Shown one piece after another: positions 45,394-53,371 of a stretch of 64,000 bases of DNA. How positions within the stretch are numbered: position 1 is the stretch's first letter; each line of letters begins with the position of its first letter. The stretch comes from Microbacterium sp. ET2 (lineage in GTDB: Bacteria; Actinomycetota; Actinomycetes; Actinomycetales; Microbacteriaceae): contig NZ_CP128170.1 in NCBI RefSeq assembly GCF_030347395.1, positions 496,001-560,000 on the forward strand, in the 5' to 3' direction. The position numbers and the translations under genes were made by a program. The notes beneath the pieces are model-generated. The model worked only from the letters and a program-made list of their open reading frames with translations, did not search any database and was not told the origin of the DNA.

Positions 45394-46383
45394 CTACGAG
45401 TCCTCGTCCAAGCCCTGACCCGTTGCCCGCTCGGCCGGCTGCCTCGTGACGGCGTCGCGGAGCGCAGATCGCATCGGCTTTCGGCGCCGAACGATGCGAA
45501 CGTCCTCAGCTTCTGGTTGGTCCTGTGACTCGTGATCAACAAAAGCCTTGATCTGCGGCCAGAGTTCCCAGCCTGTTGGCACCTCCGAGGAGAGTTCGTG
45601 CATGAGGCGCCCTCGGTCCATGATGACGTCCACGTCCAGATTGATGTGATCCCAACGCGGATCGCTATAAGGCATCGCGAATGGGATTGCGAACCCAATA
45701 TGAGGCTGAGCGCCCACCGTAATCCAGTCACGCCACTGCGAGGGCCGTACGTCGCGCGGCTTGTTGCGGTATTCGAACTCCACTGTGTTCTGCACGAGGA
45801 TGATCGGAAACGCGTTGCGCCCGTCCGGGTAAGCCCTCCACGCAATGACGTCAACACCGGCATCCTGATAGTCATCATTGATGGCGGTGGTTCGCATCTC
45901 GAGGCCTAACGCGTCCGCAACCCACGCCACCGCCAGCGAGAAGCGGCCCGGTCGCCCCCCTCGAGGCGGGGTTCCGAACGTTAAGGCTCGCGCGCCGGAT
46001 CCTAAGTGATTGCGGAAGGCGACGCGAACGATCTCGTCAAAAACCTCGTCGGAAGTCCTGTAATCCCCGGACGCGCGAAGAGGTGTCCCCCTCAAGGACA
46101 GCAGCAAGAGGCAGGCGTAAAGGCTGCTCGAGTCACGTCGGTCGAGTCGAACCCCGCGGTGTTCCGACCTGAATGGGTAGAGCGCCCCGAAGTCTGCGGA
46201 ACGCCGCTCCACCTCCGCCAGCGCATCCTCTAGTTCAAGGTCGTTAGGTTTGCTCCCGCTTGGGAACTCCCCTCGTATCTCGGCGATACTAAGAAAATCG
46301 TCTTCTCCGAGAAGCAGCCTCGCCTCGATGAACTCGGCCAACGAGTGGCTGTCGAAGTCGATGGGAACTGCGACGGACCTCAC
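45394..46383 (-). CDS. Uncharacterised protein, possible nuclease-fold partner
   Basis: This 329-residue protein is not a family I recognise with confidence. A central segment, DDYQDAGVDVIAWRAYPDGR followed by PIILVQNTVEFEYRNK, resembles the D...Q-x-K layout of some degenerate PD-(D/E)XK nucleases that sit in defence islands, with Gln in place of the Glu. It has no membrane segment. Its GTG overlaps the ParB-like gene's stop by four bases, so the two were co-translated before the IS insertion. A 147-base gap separates it from the methyltransferase. Confidence 0.65.
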   Translation of the reverse strand: MRSVAVPIDFDSHSLAEFIEARLLLGEDDFLSIAEIRGEFPSGSKPNDLELEDALAEVERRSADFGALYPFRSEHRGVRLDRRDSSSLYACLLLLSLRGTPLRASGDYRTSDEVFDEIVRVAFRNHLGSGARALTFGTPPRGGRPGRFSLAVAWVADALGLEMRTTAINDDYQDAGVDVIAWRAYPDGRNAFPIILVQNTVEFEYRNKPRDVRPSQWRDWITVGAQPHIGFAIPFAMPYSDPRWDHINLDVDVIMDRGRLMHELSSEVPTGWELWPQIKAFVDHESQDQPEAEDVRIVRRRKPMRSALRDAVTRQPAERATGQGLDEDS

Positions 46384-46926
46384 GCTTCTGTCTCCGTCGA
46401 TGCTGCGATCTCTTCCAGGATGCGCCGGACCTTCGCTAGGAACTCATCCACCCGGCCCTTCCCAACCTTGTTTCCATCAAGAATCTTCTCGAGTTCCCGA
46501 AGGACGCGCGCAGACGAGCGTGAAAACTGCTCGTGAGCGTCGGCCAATGAGTCGACCGCGTCGACCAAACTGCCGGTTTTCCGGAGCGTGTCGGCGGCGG
46601 AGGGCTTGGCGAGGACTTTTGAGAGGTCGCCGAGCTGCCGGCTATCCGTGATGACTCGTCCTTCCCCTCGACTGTTCCCGAACACCCAACGGAGGAGATC
46701 CCGCAGGTTCTGTTGGCGGTCATCCGGAATTGGATATTCCGTAGTTTTCACATGCCGAGGTTGGGGTGCGCCAATGAACGATTGAATGCCCCGCCGACCC
46801 AGCGCATTGGTGAAGACACCGAACGCGGCCCGGGCGCGAGACGTGTCGATTTTCCACATCTCGTCGGCCTGCTGCAGGATTTCGTGGTCTCGGTACATCG
46901 AGCGAACTTCCGAAACGTCCCGGCCC

Positions 46927-46932
46927 ACTAGA
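46927..46932. repeat. 6-bp target-site duplication, left copy
   Basis: ACTAGA directly abuts the left inverted repeat; the same six bases follow the right one at 48031-48036. Confidence 0.85.
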
Positions 46933-47926
46933 TGTAGTGCCCAGGCAGGTTGTTTGAGATCCGGCTGATGGGCGGGAGCTTTCCGATGGCGGTGTGGGGC
47001 CTGTGGTGATTGTAGAAGTGCAGCCAGGCGGGAAGAGCGGCGCGGCGGGCTGACTCGGAGTTGTAGTGCTTCGAGTAAGCCCAGCCGTCGGCCATGGTGC
47101 GGTGGAAGCGCTCGATCTTCCCGTTGGTCTGTGGGCGGCGGGGGCGGATGAACTTCGGTGTGATCGCCAGCTCTTGGCAGGCGTGCCGCCAGGCGTGGGA
47201 TCGGTAGGCCGATCCGTTGTCAGAGAGCACCCGTTCGACGATGACGCCGCGGTCGGCGAACCAGGATGTGGCGCGTTGCAGCACGCCGATCGCGGTGGTC
47301 GCGCGTTCGTCGTCGTGGATCTCGGCGTAGGCCACGCGGGAGTGGTCATCGATCACGGTGTGGACGAACGCGTGCCCGAGGAGAGGGTCGCGGTTCTTGC
47401 CCTTGCGGCGGTTCAGGTCGGACGCGGCCCTGTTGCGGTCCCCCTGAGCGCGCCCGACGAACCGCCAGCCACCGCCGATCGGGATGTTGCCGAGCTTCTT
47501 CACGTCCACGTGGATCAGGGCGCCGGGGCTGTCGTGCTCGTATCGTCGGGCCGGTTCCCCGGTCCTCACGTCGACATGCGAGAGCCGGTTGAGTCGGCAG
47601 CGCACCAACACCGCGTGGACCGTCGACGCGCTCAACCCGAGCCGGCCAGCGATCTGCACCGGCCCGAGACGCTTGCGCAAGCGCAGATGCACGATCTTCT
47701 TCACGACGGGCCGGGGAGTCTGGTTCGGGTGCACGTGCGGTCTGCTCGAGCGATCGACCATGCCCTCCGGCCCGAGCTCGACATACCGCCTGGCCCATTT
47801 CGTCGCGGTCGGATACGACACCCGGAAGAACCGGGCGGCCGCCGCCACGGACCAACCCTCATCGACGATCTGCTTTGCCAGGCGCAGCCTTTGGCGCGGC
47901 GTGAGGGCCGCATTAGCGTGAGACAC
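46928..47926 (-). CDS. IS481-family transposase
   Basis: This 332-residue DDE transposase has an N-terminal helix-turn-helix (AALTPRQRLRLAKQIVDEGW), a second HTH and an integrase core with the catalytic residues in ALIHVDVKKLG (Asp), VLSDNGSAY (Asp) and NGKIERFHRT (Glu), and the IS481-like C-terminus YNHHRPHTAIGKLPP. The GTG at 47926 has GGGAGG well placed upstream. Its reading frame crosses the element's terminal repeat, and the TAG stop lies in the target duplication (46928-46930), so the stop codon comes from the target DNA. The transposase looks intact. Confidence 0.92.
   Translation of the reverse strand: MSHANAALTPRQRLRLAKQIVDEGWSVAAAARFFRVSYPTATKWARRYVELGPEGMVDRSSRPHVHPNQTPRPVVKKIVHLRLRKRLGPVQIAGRLGLSASTVHAVLVRCRLNRLSHVDVRTGEPARRYEHDSPGALIHVDVKKLGNIPIGGGWRFVGRAQGDRNRAASDLNRRKGKNRDPLLGHAFVHTVIDDHSRVAYAEIHDDERATTAIGVLQRATSWFADRGVIVERVLSDNGSAYRSHAWRHACQELAITPKFIRPRRPQTNGKIERFHRTMADGWAYSKHYNSESARRAALPAWLHFYNHHRPHTAIGKLPPISRISNNLPGHYI
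46933..46957 (+). repeat. Left terminal inverted repeat of the IS
   Basis: TGTAGTGCCCAGGCAGGTTG and the next five bases pair with 48006-48030 at 23 of 25 positions. Confidence 0.85.
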
Positions 47927-48005
47927 GAGAACCTCCCGGGTTTCAGAGCGAAGTGGTAGCAGCTCCACTCTGCCGGGAGGTTCTCGTCACATCACGGCAA
48001 CCAGG

Positions 48006-48030
48006 TCAAACAACGTCCCTGGGCACTACA
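48006..48030 (-). repeat. Right terminal inverted repeat of the IS
   Basis: Read on the minus strand it begins TGTAGTGCCCAGGGACGTTG, matching the left end at 23 of 25 positions. Confidence 0.85.
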
Positions 48031-48036
48031 ACTAGA
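48031..48036. repeat. 6-bp target-site duplication, right copy
   Basis: ACTAGA, identical to 46927-46932. Confidence 0.85.
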
Positions 48037-48551
48037 TCTGCAACGTGCTCAAGGGTGTCGTTCTCGTTTACGAGCCGAGCGATGTATCGCGCCTGGGCGT
48101 AGGGATCCCACGGCTCGATGCCTGAGATATGGCGATAGCCGAGTAGGGGCGCGACCGAACGTTCATCGTCGACCACTAAGACGGGAAGCATATGGGGGAC
48201 GCCAGTCGGGGCAATACGCTTCCAACCTTTGTTCTCCTCGGCGAACCGCTCGCGCAGCGCTTGGCCAGCTAGTCCCATGAGTGCGGTAAGGCGGCGGTTG
48301 CCCTCGATGACCCGGAAGCCCTCGCCCTCGGGCACGGCGATGAGAGGCTCGCTCTGGAAGAACTCGTGCGTCGCGATGCTTTCCGCGATACGCAGCGGGT
48401 CATAGTGCTTGTTGATGTAGGTCGCCAACTCCTCCTGAGAGACTTCGGGTCTCTGCATCGAGGGGGGAAGTCGCGGATTATTCCAGTCCAGCCTCAAAGA
48501 TTCGAGCGGTAACTGTAGGAGCTTTCCGCTCGCGGGATCGGTCACCGGCAC

Positions 48552-49156
48552 ATGCTATCCGCAGCCAAGCTCAGACTGCCATGAGCGGCAGGGCTGAGGA
48601 CAGAGACAGCGGAATAGCCCGTTCGACGTCCACTTCGTTCCCCACGATCGGGGACTTTGACGTCCCATGCCTAAAGAATGGACCGATCAACGGTCGGTGG
48701 TGGCCCCCACGCGGCAGGAATGCGCCCGACCACGCAGGCTGTACGTCGATCGCGTGGACGAGAACCCTCTGTTCAGCGGCGCCGTCGCGGCCGAGTTCGA
48801 CGATGACCATTGATTCGGTTGCCTTGTTCTCATTTGAGAGTGGTGCTGCCTGACCGACCACGACCTGGCGAGTACTCGGGTGAATCGCGGCGTGCTGATC
48901 CGCCCCGACAACTTGGGAGTGATCGTCGGACAGTTGGTTGTGAACGTCTAGCGCTCGATGACCCTCGCCATGCGAGACGGATAACATCCGCGGAAATTAC
49001 AAGGGGTCTGAGGCGATCTTGCCCGCAGCCTCCGACATCCCCGTAGTGGGCCCGTGGTAACGACCATGCCCATTCGAACACCGTGCGAGCCGCAGCGCCG
49101 CTTCCCGCGCGGTTGCCCTCTACTGTTGACCAAGAATCACGTCGACAGGGGATCAG
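48552..49156. other. 605-bp region without a confident gene; possible remnant
   Basis: This lies between the divergent starts of the ParB-like gene and the STAND gene, so it must hold both promoters. A minus-strand frame from 48987 to 48571 encodes 138 residues, of which the last 90 (NKATESMVIVELGRDG onward) look protein-like. It has no clear start or known family, and may be a worn fragment. Confidence 0.4.
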
Positions 49157-51703
49157 ATGAGCTTCAACGCCACTCGCCTTACGTGCTTTGCGTTGATTTC
49201 GGCGATCGAGACCGACTGTCGTGAGGCGATACTTGCGCTCGACGCAGACATCGACGTCCAGATCCCCGATGGTGCGCGACAAGCGGCCGCACACCGTTTG
49301 GCGCGTGACCGCAAATCCATCGGTGATGACCTCGATGTGTTGGTTCAGTATCTCGACTTCGCGGACTCCTACCAGGCGTTGCTCGCCAACAAGCAGCATC
49401 TGAGCGACTCCCTTCGTGACTCACTTGGCACGATCGCATCCCAGTTGCAGGCCCTCATTCAGGTGCGAAATCGAGTTGCGCACTCGCGACCGATGGAACT
49501 TGGGGACTTGGCGTTGGCACTCGATGTAGCCAACGCGCTAGTCGCACACTCGCGCTTCGACTGGAGCGCGACAGACGAGGTGGTCACGCGCCTTCAGCGC
49601 GAGCCATCATTCGTGCTTGGCCTGACCGTCGAACTGCCTGCTGATCCTTTGAAGCAACCGCAGCATAATCTCCCGATTCCAGACTTCGATGAAACCGGCT
49701 TTTTCGGGCGAGCGGCGGAACTGAAGCGCATCAAGAAGGCTTTACTGGGCGCGTACCCGGTCGTGTCCGTGCTCGGCGACGGCGGCATCGGGAAGACAGC
49801 GATTGCGCTCAAGGTCGCGTACGACCTCCTGGACGCGCAGGACAGCCCGTTCGACGCGATCGTTTGGGCAACGGCAAAGTCGACGACCCTGACTGATCGG
49901 GAGATCAGCACGATTGGAGGTGCGATCCAGGATTCGCTAGGACTGTTCGAGGCTGCCGCCAAGGAACTGGCGGGAAACAGTCAGTCTGACCAATCTACGG
50001 ATCCCATGGAGGAACTCCTCGAATACCTCGAACAGTTTCGCGTACTGCTTATCCTCGACAACCTCGAAACGGTTACTGATCACCGCCTTCGCTCGTTCCT
50101 CCTGGACCTGCCGGTGGGGAGCAAGGTGTTGCTGACGAGCAGAATCGGCCTTGGCATTGAAAATCCCGTGAAGCTTGACCCGCTCACAAACGAAGAGTCC
50201 AAGCGTCTCCTCCGTACGCTTGCCGGTATCCGCGGGGTCGACGCTCTCCGAACGTTGGGAGACGATAGCCTCACTCGCCTCGTGGCGAAGCTACGCGGTC
50301 ACCCGCTCTACATTAAGTGGCTCGTCTCTGGTGTGCAGGCCGGCCGCCGGCCGGCCGAGCTCGTGAACGACAACAGCCTGCTCCTCGACTTCTGTATGTC
50401 GAATGTCTGGGACAAGCTTCCACAGCCCGCTCGCAACGTCCTCCAAACAATGCAGATTGCCCGCGGGCCGCGCAATCTAGCGGAACTTGCCTTCCTTTCG
50501 ACGATGTCTGCCGAGAAGATCCAAACGTCGGTGCTCGATCTGATGACGACAAACTTCGTGACGATGCGCCACGCCGCGGAGGGGGATCTCGAAGGCTCAT
50601 TCGAGCCCGGCGAGTTCGCGGCGCAGTATCTCTCGAGACATCAACCTCCCTCGACCGGCCTCCGGTCACAGGTGACGGCCAGGTTGCGAGAACTTGAGGA
50701 CATGGGCCGAGACTTCATGGCGCAGAGCCGGTCGAATCCGCTTGACCCCTTCATCATCGACGTACGTGATCGCGCCGATGTCCCGACAGCACGGCTACTT
50801 CATGCGGCAGTCCGCGAGTTGCGCGACGGCAACTTCGACCTCGCGCTGGAGCACTGCGCCGAGGCCCAGGTTCTCTCGCCCACGTATGGCGAGGTGTGGC
50901 GGGTCCAAGGGATCGCTCACTATTATCGCGAGGACGTTAGCACCGCGGCCGAAGACTTCGAGCGCGCTCTGGAGCACGCTGACAAGTCCGCGGTAATGGC
51001 CTTTCACGTAGCCAATTTCTTTGCCGACGCCACCAACGACCTGGAGCATGCGCTGAGGGTTGTCAACGACGCGCTTAAGACCAACTCACGCAATCCTGCG
51101 CTTCTGCACCAATTGGCGGATGTGAGTTTTCGCATGGCCCGATACGGCGACTCCGTCGGGGCATGCTCGCTCCTTGGAGGCATTCCACAATCTATGATCT
51201 CGGGACACGCGATCGCTATCCTGTGTCTCCGCGCCGCCGTGTTCGGAGCGGAGGACGCGCTGTGGAACAGCAATCTCGGCGCGGCGGCCGAACTGCTCGA
51301 AGACGCACTCGCTGCGCTGGAGAAGTTGGACCCGTCAGACCTGGACGTCGTGGCTGCAGACTGGCTAATTCACCTCAGTGAGCTTTCGGCGCGTCTCAGA
51401 CGAGATTCCGATGGAGATGAGTTTCTCGTGAAGCGGGCCGGTGAATTTCAGCTGGCATTTGCGCAGCGCGCAAGAACGATCGATCCAGCGAAGCTGTCCA
51501 GGCTGACTGGACAGATCAAGCATCTCGACGACACAAAGAGGTTCGGTTTCATCCGGCGCGGCGAGCAGGATTTCTTCTTCCATCGCAATGATCTGATCAC
51601 CCGCGACGACTGGAATGAACTGGCGACAAGCACCCTGGTTGCCTTCGATCCGGAGACGACACAGAGGGGTAAGCATGGCGTCCGCGTGCAACCACTGCTG
51701 TGA
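49157..51703 (+). CDS. STAND/NB-ARC ATPase with HEPN-like N-terminus, TPR region and C-terminal cold-shock-like domain
   Basis: This 848-residue protein has four parts. Residues about 1-160 are helical and end with RNRVAHSRP, the Rx4-6H motif (Arg104, His109) of HEPN RNases. About 175-480 is an NB-ARC-type ATPase with ETGFFGRAAELKRI, a Walker A GDGGIGKT (207-214), Walker B LLILDNLE and GSKVLLTSR. About 530-760 is TPR-like (AVRELRDGNFDLALEHCAEA, then DFERALEHADKS). Residues 781-848 resemble a cold-shock domain (GQIKHLDDTKRFGFI, DFFFHRNDL, VAFDPETTQRGKHGVRV). STAND proteins sense a trigger and activate an effector, so an anti-phage role in which the HEPN part cleaves RNA is plausible. It is an inference. 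AGGGGATC precedes the ATG. Confidence 0.8.
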   Translation: MSFNATRLTCFALISAIETDCREAILALDADIDVQIPDGARQAAAHRLARDRKSIGDDLDVLVQYLDFADSYQALLANKQHLSDSLRDSLGTIASQLQALIQVRNRVAHSRPMELGDLALALDVANALVAHSRFDWSATDEVVTRLQREPSFVLGLTVELPADPLKQPQHNLPIPDFDETGFFGRAAELKRIKKALLGAYPVVSVLGDGGIGKTAIALKVAYDLLDAQDSPFDAIVWATAKSTTLTDREISTIGGAIQDSLGLFEAAAKELAGNSQSDQSTDPMEELLEYLEQFRVLLILDNLETVTDHRLRSFLLDLPVGSKVLLTSRIGLGIENPVKLDPLTNEESKRLLRTLAGIRGVDALRTLGDDSLTRLVAKLRGHPLYIKWLVSGVQAGRRPAELVNDNSLLLDFCMSNVWDKLPQPARNVLQTMQIARGPRNLAELAFLSTMSAEKIQTSVLDLMTTNFVTMRHAAEGDLEGSFEPGEFAAQYLSRHQPPSTGLRSQVTARLRELEDMGRDFMAQSRSNPLDPFIIDVRDRADVPTARLLHAAVRELRDGNFDLALEHCAEAQVLSPTYGEVWRVQGIAHYYREDVSTAAEDFERALEHADKSAVMAFHVANFFADATNDLEHALRVVNDALKTNSRNPALLHQLADVSFRMARYGDSVGACSLLGGIPQSMISGHAIAILCLRAAVFGAEDALWNSNLGAAAELLEDALAALEKLDPSDLDVVAADWLIHLSELSARLRRDSDGDEFLVKRAGEFQLAFAQRARTIDPAKLSRLTGQIKHLDDTKRFGFIRRGEQDFFFHRNDLITRDDWNELATSTLVAFDPETTQRGKHGVRVQPLL

Positions 51704-51772
51704 CGAACCCCGGAGCATACCCGGCATGATCTATGCCGGTGCGGGTGTGCAGCCGTTGGCTCGTACTTCGCC

Positions 51773-52399
51773 ATGATGTCGAGCAGCAACGCCTCGGACC
51801 GGGAGGTGGGCGCGACACTCCGGAGAATCGCACGCAACTCGAGCCATCCGTCCCAGAGTCTCCGTCGAACGGGGTTGGCTGACATGGTCCCCGAACTGGC
51901 TAGCATGCGGGTGCCTCAAGATCCGCGCTGGCACCCGGAGGGCGATGCACTGACGCATTCTCTACTTGCCGCGGACTTAGCTGCCGAGTTGTACGACCGA
52001 TCAGACCTCCCGCTGGACCGCAGAGAGGTCGTGGTGTTGGGTGCGCTGCTACACGATGTGGGGAAGCCTGCGACGACGCGCGTGAGGGATGGGCGGATCA
52101 CTTCCCGAGGGCACGCTGAAGTTGGCGAAAGCCTAGTCATAGAAATGGGTGCACGGATGGGCTGGCCGGCTTCGCTGACGAATGCGGTTGCTGCGCTCGT
52201 TCGACATCACATGGCCCCCGTATCAGTGGCCGGAGCCCCAACCCGCGGCGCAGTCAGGCGGCTACGTGCTCGATTGCTAAAAGCGAACACTTCGCTCGAA
52301 GAGTGGGGTATCGTGGTCGACTCGGACGGCGCATCCCGTGGGCCCGGTGCCATACCGAATCGCTCGGAACCTTGGCTTCGCGTAGGTTCTCTCCTTTAG
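51773..52399 (+). CDS. HD-domain phosphohydrolase-like protein
   Basis: This 208-residue protein has the HD metal-binding pattern: WHPEGDALTHSL, VVLGALLHDVGKPATTRVRDGR and SRGHAEVGESL, as in the HD domain of CCA-adding enzymes. Such domains hydrolyse phosphoester bonds in nucleotides or RNA ends. No nucleotidyltransferase domain is present. It follows the STAND gene by 69 bases in the same direction and may be part of the same system. The start is uncertain, since no clear ribosome site precedes the ATG pair at 51773. Confidence 0.75.
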   Translation: MMSSSNASDREVGATLRRIARNSSHPSQSLRRTGLADMVPELASMRVPQDPRWHPEGDALTHSLLAADLAAELYDRSDLPLDRREVVVLGALLHDVGKPATTRVRDGRITSRGHAEVGESLVIEMGARMGWPASLTNAVAALVRHHMAPVSVAGAPTRGAVRRLRARLLKANTSLEEWGIVVDSDGASRGPGAIPNRSEPWLRVGSLL

Positions 52400-52734
52400 G
52401 GGCCGACTCGGCCAGGCCCCCCGCGTCGTCCAAGGGCACTCATAGGAGAATAAGTTCGCTGTGCGCGTGTAGTTGTGCTCGCGATCTCGTCGCTATGGAG
52501 TTCCGCCCCGGGCGGTGACCCGGACTCAGGCGGACCAGCTGACATCTGCCGGATGTCAACGACGCCCTGCGTTCAAGCGTTGCCGACCGCAGTTCCGCGG
52601 CATGCGCCCGTGTCCGGCGTCCTCACGCGGCGCGTTCTACCGATCACCGGCCAGGCCGACAACGGTGATACCTGGCTCAGTGAACTCTCTGGCCCAGTGC
52701 GCGAAGTTGCACTCGTGAGATTCCACTGGAAGGG

Positions 52735-52985
52735 GCGGCCGTCAGGCGTCAGGCCGAAGGCGCGCAACAGCCCGGCACGTGGAATCATCACGCGCGTCCG
52801 AGCTGCACCATGGGGATCGTCCCGTTCTCGATGCCGAGCTTGATTGTGCGGTAGTCGACGCCGACGAGCTTGGCGGCATCCTTCATCGTCAATGCGAGCG
52901 AGTTCGCAGACCTGCTGTTGTCTCTCTCCTTACCGCGAGCAATGCCTGACATAGATTGCCCACGCCTTATTTCTGCCATATGCAA
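52735..52985 (-). pseudogene. Excisionase-like helix-turn-helix gene, frameshifted
   Basis: The minus strand gives LALTMKDAAKLVGVDYRTIK and LGIENGTIPMVQLGRA, then a stop at 52788. This is the MerR/excisionase-type HTH seen in island Xis proteins. Adding one base at the LGR codons lets the frame continue as VMIPRAGLLRAFGL, the usual family ending. The gene is therefore broken by a one-base deletion. The 3' limit is approximate. An excisionase here fits its place near the far att site. The stretch 52400-52734 holds no gene that I can support. Confidence 0.6.
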
Positions 52986-53325
52986 TACGCGACATCAATT
53001 GCTTACTTGCTCGAAATCGTGGGACACTCACCACACGAGCGAACCAAGAGACGCGTTTGCGCACTCTGACAGCAAATCGCGCCAAAACGTGCAGAGGACG
53101 CAAATCGGCCTTCTGAAGAGGGGCCGAAAGCAGTCGTGGCCGCATTCTATTGCGGGCTGGGCCGGAGCGGCGTTTTGCGATTGGCGATTCTCGACCGCAT
53201 CTTGGCCGCATTCCATCCGCCGCTGGCCGCTTTCGGACGTCGCTGAATAACTCTGCGATCTCGGAAACCCGTGTAATCCCGCGGAATATGCCGCTGGAGG
53301 TCGCTAAACAAAAAGCTCAAACCGT
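52986..53325. other. Island right-end non-coding region with integrase arm-like repeats
   Basis: This 340-base stretch holds no supported gene. It carries TGGCCGCATTC at 53137-53147 and 53203-53213, and a near copy TGGCCGCTTTC at 53224-53234. The same 11 bases occur just inside the left end at 35705-35715. Confidence 0.5.
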
Positions 53326-53344
53326 GTTCGAGTCCCTCCAGGGG
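53326..53344 (+). repeat. attR: 19-bp copy of the tRNA-Arg 3' end
   Basis: GTTCGAGTCCCTCCAGGGG is identical to 35612-35630. The rest of the tRNA is not repeated here, so this is the far border of the integrated island. Confidence 0.9.
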
Positions 53345-53371
53345 GTACCGTCACAACGAACACGTTGCGCA

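Larger units (their letters stand above)
46933..48030 (-). mobile_element. IS481-family insertion sequence, 1098 bp
   Basis: The element is flanked by a 6-bp duplication and has 25-bp terminal inverted repeats (46933-46957 and 48006-48030) starting TGTAGTGCCC, with two mismatches. It contains one transposase gene. Its G+C-rich codons match the chromosome better than the island genes around it. Confidence 0.92.
46380..48551 (-). pseudogene. ParB-like nuclease-domain gene split by an IS481-type element
   Basis: The 5' part (48551 to 48031) gives a ParB N-terminal domain: LPLESLRLDWNNPRLPPSM, then FRVIEGNRRLTALMGL and EPWDPYAQARYIARLV. The 3' part (46926 to 46380) gives GRDVSEVRSMYRDHEIL and a helical tail. 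Removing the element and one target copy joins them exactly in frame as LEHVADLV-GRDVSEV, about 354 residues. ParB-like proteins in defence clusters are thought to bind or cut DNA or hydrolyse CTP. The 5' part now ends after a few foreign codons, so only a truncated ParB domain could be made. The insertion also separates the promoter from the downstream train. Confidence 0.85.
35612..53344. mobile_element. Genomic island integrated in tRNA-Arg, carrying defence genes
   Basis: The island is bounded by 19-bp direct repeats of the tRNA 3' end (35612-35630 and 53326-53344). A decayed tyrosine integrase lies next to the tRNA and a decayed excisionase near the far end, with three exact copies and one near copy of an 11-bp arm-like motif at the two ends. 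Inside, codon choice is less GC-biased than in the flanking chromosome. The contents are a modification-dependent-type restriction enzyme, a methyltransferase/Z1 gene train, an IS481-type insertion, and a STAND ATPase with an HD protein. No replication or conjugation genes are seen. Confidence 0.85.

Noticed and set aside
52475..52843. A 122-codon plus-strand frame near the island's right end
   Set aside because: It lies opposite the excisionase remnant and has no ribosome site or recognisable family.
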